From the NCBI GenBank assembly GCA_030737835.1, contig CM060847.1, forward strand, positions 12,538,704-12,602,703: a DNA stretch of 64,000 nt, in the 5' to 3' direction. Both the position numbers and the translations under genes were made by a program. Source of the DNA: Acorus gramineus (taxonomy: Eukaryota; Streptophyta; Magnoliopsida; Acorales; Acoraceae). Shown here piece after piece: positions 59,943 through 64,000 of this stretch. How positions within the stretch are numbered: the first letter of the stretch is position 1; every line of letters starts with the position of its first letter. The notes under the pieces were generated by a model. It saw only the letters and a program-made list of their open reading frames with translations, was not told where the DNA came from and made no database searches.

Positions 59943-62900
59943 TCAGTGCAAATTGCATTGCTGCAACAAGTGGTGAGAGTAATTCAGGTACCTCTCCCAC
60001 AGTCCCTTGTACTTCTCTTTCCCAATCTTCAACCACGGCTTCAAATTCCCATTAAAGTGCAGCACCGCCCCGTCCCGTATCTCCCCCGCCTCGACATCCT
60101 TGTAACCCAACCCCAACACATGCCACCTCCGGTCCAACGGCTCGACCAACCCGTAGAACGTGAGCAGCCCGGGCGGCAGAGTCCCAAGCTGCCACAATGT
60201 GTGATCAGAGTTCCTCTCCTGCCAGTAGTGGTAGATCCCTGTGACGTCCCGTTTCCTCCACTCGACCAGGTCGAACACGTTCATCCCGTATGCCCAACCA
60301 CACGCATCTGGGTCGAAATGGCCTCGGATGATTGGGTTGGAGAAGTTCAGGTACTTGTGGAACCGATGGAACGTCTCCAGACACGTCTCCACTGCCCCGA
60401 TCACGTTCCCGTTCAGGTCGATGGAGAACAACTGCGAGAGGTCTTTCTGAACCACCACGTCGTCGTCCAGAAACACTATCTTCTTCAGTGATGGGTACAC
60501 TTCAGGGATGTAGAACCTCAGATGGTTCAACATTGACAGGTACTTCGGGTTACGGAACTTTATCGGTACCTTCTTGTCGTCATTGTTGCCAAAGTAGAAC
60601 TTCTGAGTCTTCAAGTCCTGGAGTTGCTTCAGGACGGGGACATATGTGTGGTTGAGCCACCTGAAGTCTTCCACTTTCTGGACTTCCACGGTCACACCTC
60701 GGAAACTGTTCATTGAGAACCAGGCCTTCATCGGGGGGTAGTTCACCTCGTCAGTCACCAGGTGGAAGACGATCCGATCTGGATGGTTGGAATTCACTGC
60801 GGTCGAGTTGACCACCACAGAAGTGGCTAAGATGTTGTCAGAGAAGACACAAAAGTGCTGGAGATTGTTGTCCCTTAGCTTGTCTGCAACCCTACCCTTC
60901 TCTGTAAGCTTTCTTTGAAGATCCAAATTGTGAGACCACTCAGCCGATAAACGGACTCCAACACAGTAGAGGCTCTTTGGGATTTCCTCGGCGGCTGCTT
61001 GGGAATATTGTCTGACCTGGGTTTGCTCATTTGTTAGTCTTTCTTCGAGAGATTGGATACGGGAGGTCAGCTTTGTCACTGTGGACGCGCTGTCATAGTG
61101 TAGCTGTTGGGCTTGGTAGATCAGGTAGGCCATGTTGCGGATTTCCATTGCAGATGCCTTGGCTGTTAATGGGGTCTGTTGGACGACTGCGCTGGAGAGG
61201 AGGGATTGGGAACGGCGGATCTGGGTTGCCAGATCTGATGCAAACTGCAAGTTGTTGCTTTCCTTGGCAATTATGACTAAGGCTTTTGCGAGGGCGATCT
61301 GATCACCGATTTGTCTCGAGATTGAGAAAGGACTCAACATTTCTTCAGTTATGCTAAGATCCTCTGTGATTCTTGTATCATGTCTATGGTAATTTTGCTG
61401 CAACATTGTGTGATTTCAGTATTGCTATACATAAGTATTTTGAATGAGAAGATGGCATGTAAAACAACATAATTATAGAAGTTTCATTGAATAAAAAAAA
61501 ATGTCAACACACAAAGCCCATCTCATAGGAAAGTTAAAAGAATGAATCATAGAACAAAACACAAGCTTCGCCAGAGCTCAATTTTTTCATCAGAAGGCCT
61601 TTAGTGGATTAAGTCATTTTTTTCCTCTTAAAAGGGTAACTCAACAATCAAAGAAGATATGGAACTTCATGGATAATCCCTGCCTATATGAGCAGCAAAA
61701 ATTCCATTTAGGCATATGAAGATAGTTAACTAGCGACAACTAAATGCAATCATAATAGATTCATGAAATTTCCATAGTTATAGAGGGTTTTCCAAGTTGA
61801 TGAATCTGGTCTAATTTATTAAGCAATGCATTGAATGAGTCAAGCTTAGAGATGCTGCTTAGCACTGCAAACAGAGAAAGATGGAACTGAATTGTAACGT
61901 ATCCTCCGAAATGCACATGTTTAATCATCACAACTCAGAAGAACAAAATATTGTTTAACAAATACCATCTGCATCCATAAACAAAGATCAAAGTTTCTTT
62001 CATTCTCTAATCATCACAACTCAGAAGAAGAAAATATTGTTTAACAAATACTATCTGCATCCATAAAATATCAAAGTTTCTTTCATTCTCTAATAAAATA
62101 TAAGAGGTGGGTTCCAACATTGTTTTCCCATATCCTCTTATAGTAAATTTGTAGGCTTCCCCTCCTGTGTTTTGTTTGAGCTGAAACTTGATAGCGTGCA
62201 GACATGAGATGAAGTATTCGAAGAATATATCATCAAACTAATTAGCACTGTTCCTTGAAGGATAGCTCACCTCAATAATTGAATCAGCACAGCACCGTAT
62301 AGAAGTATAATATTAATTTTATTTTTAAAATGCCCTTATCAGAGTCCAATACTTGTTTACGGGGTGTCCAAATACTTGTATAATTAATTCTCTAAGCACT
62401 TGCATCATCAAAAATTTCATGAATTAATAGTTCCTTGCAACAAAGATGCGCTGCTGTTGAGGAGGTAGTTTTTTTTTTTTTTTTTCACTCACTCACAAGA
62501 TTGTTCTGGCAAATGTTTGATCAATAGCCCAATTAGCCATGTGGCATTCTTAATCTATTATACGTGATGTTTCAATGCTTGTACACAATACCAGAACCTT
62601 ATCTTTGGAGAATGGAATGAGTTTCAGAAATGATGAGTTACATAACCTAAACCCACAAATTGCAGATGTCTATCCAGTTACCATAGCAAATTATCTCATG
62701 CAATTAGCACTACGAATCAAGTTGACTACACCCATCTATGTCAATCGAAACCATTATTTGTATTCATCACTTTGTCCTTTTCTTTGGTAGGTAAAAGCTG
62801 GGACTTAAACCCCATAACCTCTTCGTTGCAGATTCTCTTGTCAACTAAGTCCATTCCCCTTAAAGAAAGGATAAATCTTTGAAAATCTGAACAAGTATAT

Positions 62901-63514
62901 CACAAGTTATGAAATTCTGCTCCAGGGTGACTAATCTTTCCATGCTCCTAAAAGTGCAGATAAAATTATCCCGATCCCTTATTCCCCTTTCTTTTTAAAC
63001 TCACACCTTCTTAAACATCCATATTAGGATCTAGGACACAACAAATCATCAAATCATCTAACTAAGCTCCATCATTACAAATTGGTGTTGGCTTCATATC
63101 TTTTTAAGGATCACGGATTCTCTTGAATCACGACACAATCAACAAACATACAACACATTTAACCTCCAACTTCCAGTTTATATTCAGTGGTCAACCTTAA
63201 GCTTGACCCATGAAAGGAGATCATCATATCCTACACATTGTTTGTCTATACAGTCAGTTCCATCAAAAGTTCATACGTTACCTTAAATCCAAAAAACACA
63301 AAAATCTTCAATAACCAACACACACAAAAATCAAAAGAGGGAAAAAGTGCCCAACCTGAGCGATCGACGGTCCCGACCTCGGTTGCATCTTCACGAGAAC
63401 GAACACAATGAAGAAGAAAACGAAAACTAAGCCGCCGAGAGAGAGCCAAAACCCCTTAGAAGACCACCACCTCCGCCTCGTCGGCCGGCGAGCGTCCCAA
63501 AGCCTCCGAGCCAT
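59943..63514 (-). CDS. GAUT10: Galacturonosyltransferase GAUT10-like, 2 exons
   Basis: Golgi glycosyltransferase (GT8 family, GAUT clade) that adds galacturonic acid from UDP-GalA to homogalacturonan in pectin synthesis. Exons: 63356-63514 and 59943-61397, joined in phase 0 across a 1,958-nt GT-AG intron: 537 aa, the usual length. The short basic N-terminus MARRLWDARRPTRRRWW is followed by one hydrophobic segment (about 21-43), giving a type II membrane protein. The stem holds SITEEMLSPFSISRQ and AKALVIIAKESNNLQFA. The catalytic domain has the metal-binding DDD triad in VFLDDDVVVQKDL (about 364-366), WAYGMNVFDL, LPPGLLTFYG and HFNGNLKPW (about 500-508). Stem and catalytic sequences fit GAUT10 better than my recollection of GAUT8 or GAUT11. 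An in-frame ATG nine bases before exon 2 is intronic: TTGCAG there serves as acceptor. Confidence 0.93.
61922..62090. repeat. ~86-bp tandem duplication in GAUT10 intron
   Basis: Units 61922-62007 and 62008-62090 both start TAATCATCACAACTCAGAAG and end TTTCTTTCATTCTC, with a few changes and a short indel. Confidence 0.8.
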
Positions 63515-64000
63515 CTCGGGCCCGAAAAACAACGAAACGCCGATCCGATCGAATCTACGACGAATCGTGAGACTCCGCAATTCATGAATCGATCAACACA
63601 GAAAGATTGAACGGGTTTCACTGGGGAGGGCGAGGTCAGACTCAGATCTGGAAAAGAATGGAATCGACCGACACTACGTTGTTTAGGGTTTTTGGATCAT
63701 CATCAATGTCAGAGCTTATTCTGTCGGTATTCCTCTCTGGCAGGCTTCGTTGGTCTCTGTGACGGAATACGAATTCAACGGTGGTGATGAAGGAACGGAG
63801 GAAGCCGAAGGGGGGTTGCTTGATTTTACCAATTGTTCTAAAAATCAGGACTAATCGCCCAGCCCTGAATCGGGCTTGCTAGGCGGGTCGGGCAGATTCG
63901 GCGTCTCGGCGGGTCGATGTGGTAAAATAATAAATAAGCCCCTCTCACATCAAAACCTCTCCTCTACCCCTTCTCCTCTTCCCCCTACAAAACTCTAATA
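63515..64000 (-). promoter_or_regulatory. GAUT10 5' flank and edge of a GC-rich repeat
   Basis: Likely leader and promoter of the GAUT10-like gene up to about 63,830. From about 63,850 the sequence turns GC-rich with CGGGC words (GGCGGGTCGGGCAG, GGCGGGTCG), similar in composition to the patch at 9,430-9,600, and runs off the window end. Possibly the end of a transposon. Confidence 0.35.

Noticed and set aside
59946-60655. Plus-strand open frames up to 181 codons over the GAUT10 exon
   Set aside because: Antisense shadows of a GC-rich coding exon; they carry no domain, whereas the minus strand has the full GT8 motifs.

Overview
The window is nuclear DNA of a flowering plant, most likely a eudicot. 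Evidence is the AT-rich sequence, intron-rich genes with GT-AG borders and T-rich acceptors, a light-harvesting antenna gene, cell-wall polysaccharide genes, a plant-specific class VIII myosin, and dense miniature inverted-repeat transposable elements (MITEs). The species cannot be named from the sequence. All gene models below were assembled by eye from splice sites, reading frame and remembered family sequences; no transcript or database support was available.

Layout. 1-11,158: gene-free, packed with MITEs, several nested. 11,159-21,511 (-): 15-exon REDUCED WALL ACETYLATION (RWA) gene. 21,512-27,782: gene-free repeats. 27,783-29,867 (-): small lysine-rich protein in three exons. 29,868-42,468: gene-free, with more MITEs, a tRNA-derived SINE, a 371-bp tandem duplication and a pair of back-to-back Tourist-like elements. 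42,469-55,007 (+): 24-exon class VIII myosin (ATM2-like), carrying a short non-autonomous LTR retrotransposon in one intron. 55,674-56,908 (-): LHCB3, convergent with the myosin. 57,200-59,942: gene-free repeats. 59,943-63,514 (-): GAUT10-like galacturonosyltransferase in two exons. The final ~490 bases are its 5' flank plus the edge of a GC-rich repeat.

Functional picture. There are no operons and no sign that neighbours form one pathway. RWA (wall polysaccharide O-acetylation, Golgi) and GAUT10 (pectin homogalacturonan synthesis, Golgi) both act in wall polymer synthesis, but they lie 40 kb apart and the link is probably chance. LHCB3 encodes the minor LHCII trimer subunit of photosystem II. 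Myosin VIII acts at plasmodesmata, cell plate and endosomes.

No novel multi-gene system was found. The most instructive material is at the DNA level: Mutator-like MITEs with 9-bp target duplications, Tourist-like MITEs with TAA/TTA duplications, at least three nested insertions, a TRIM-like element with an unusual GC-rich repetitive interior in a myosin intron, a probable GC-AG intron whose nearby GT alternative would truncate the myosin, and a 14-nt microexon.
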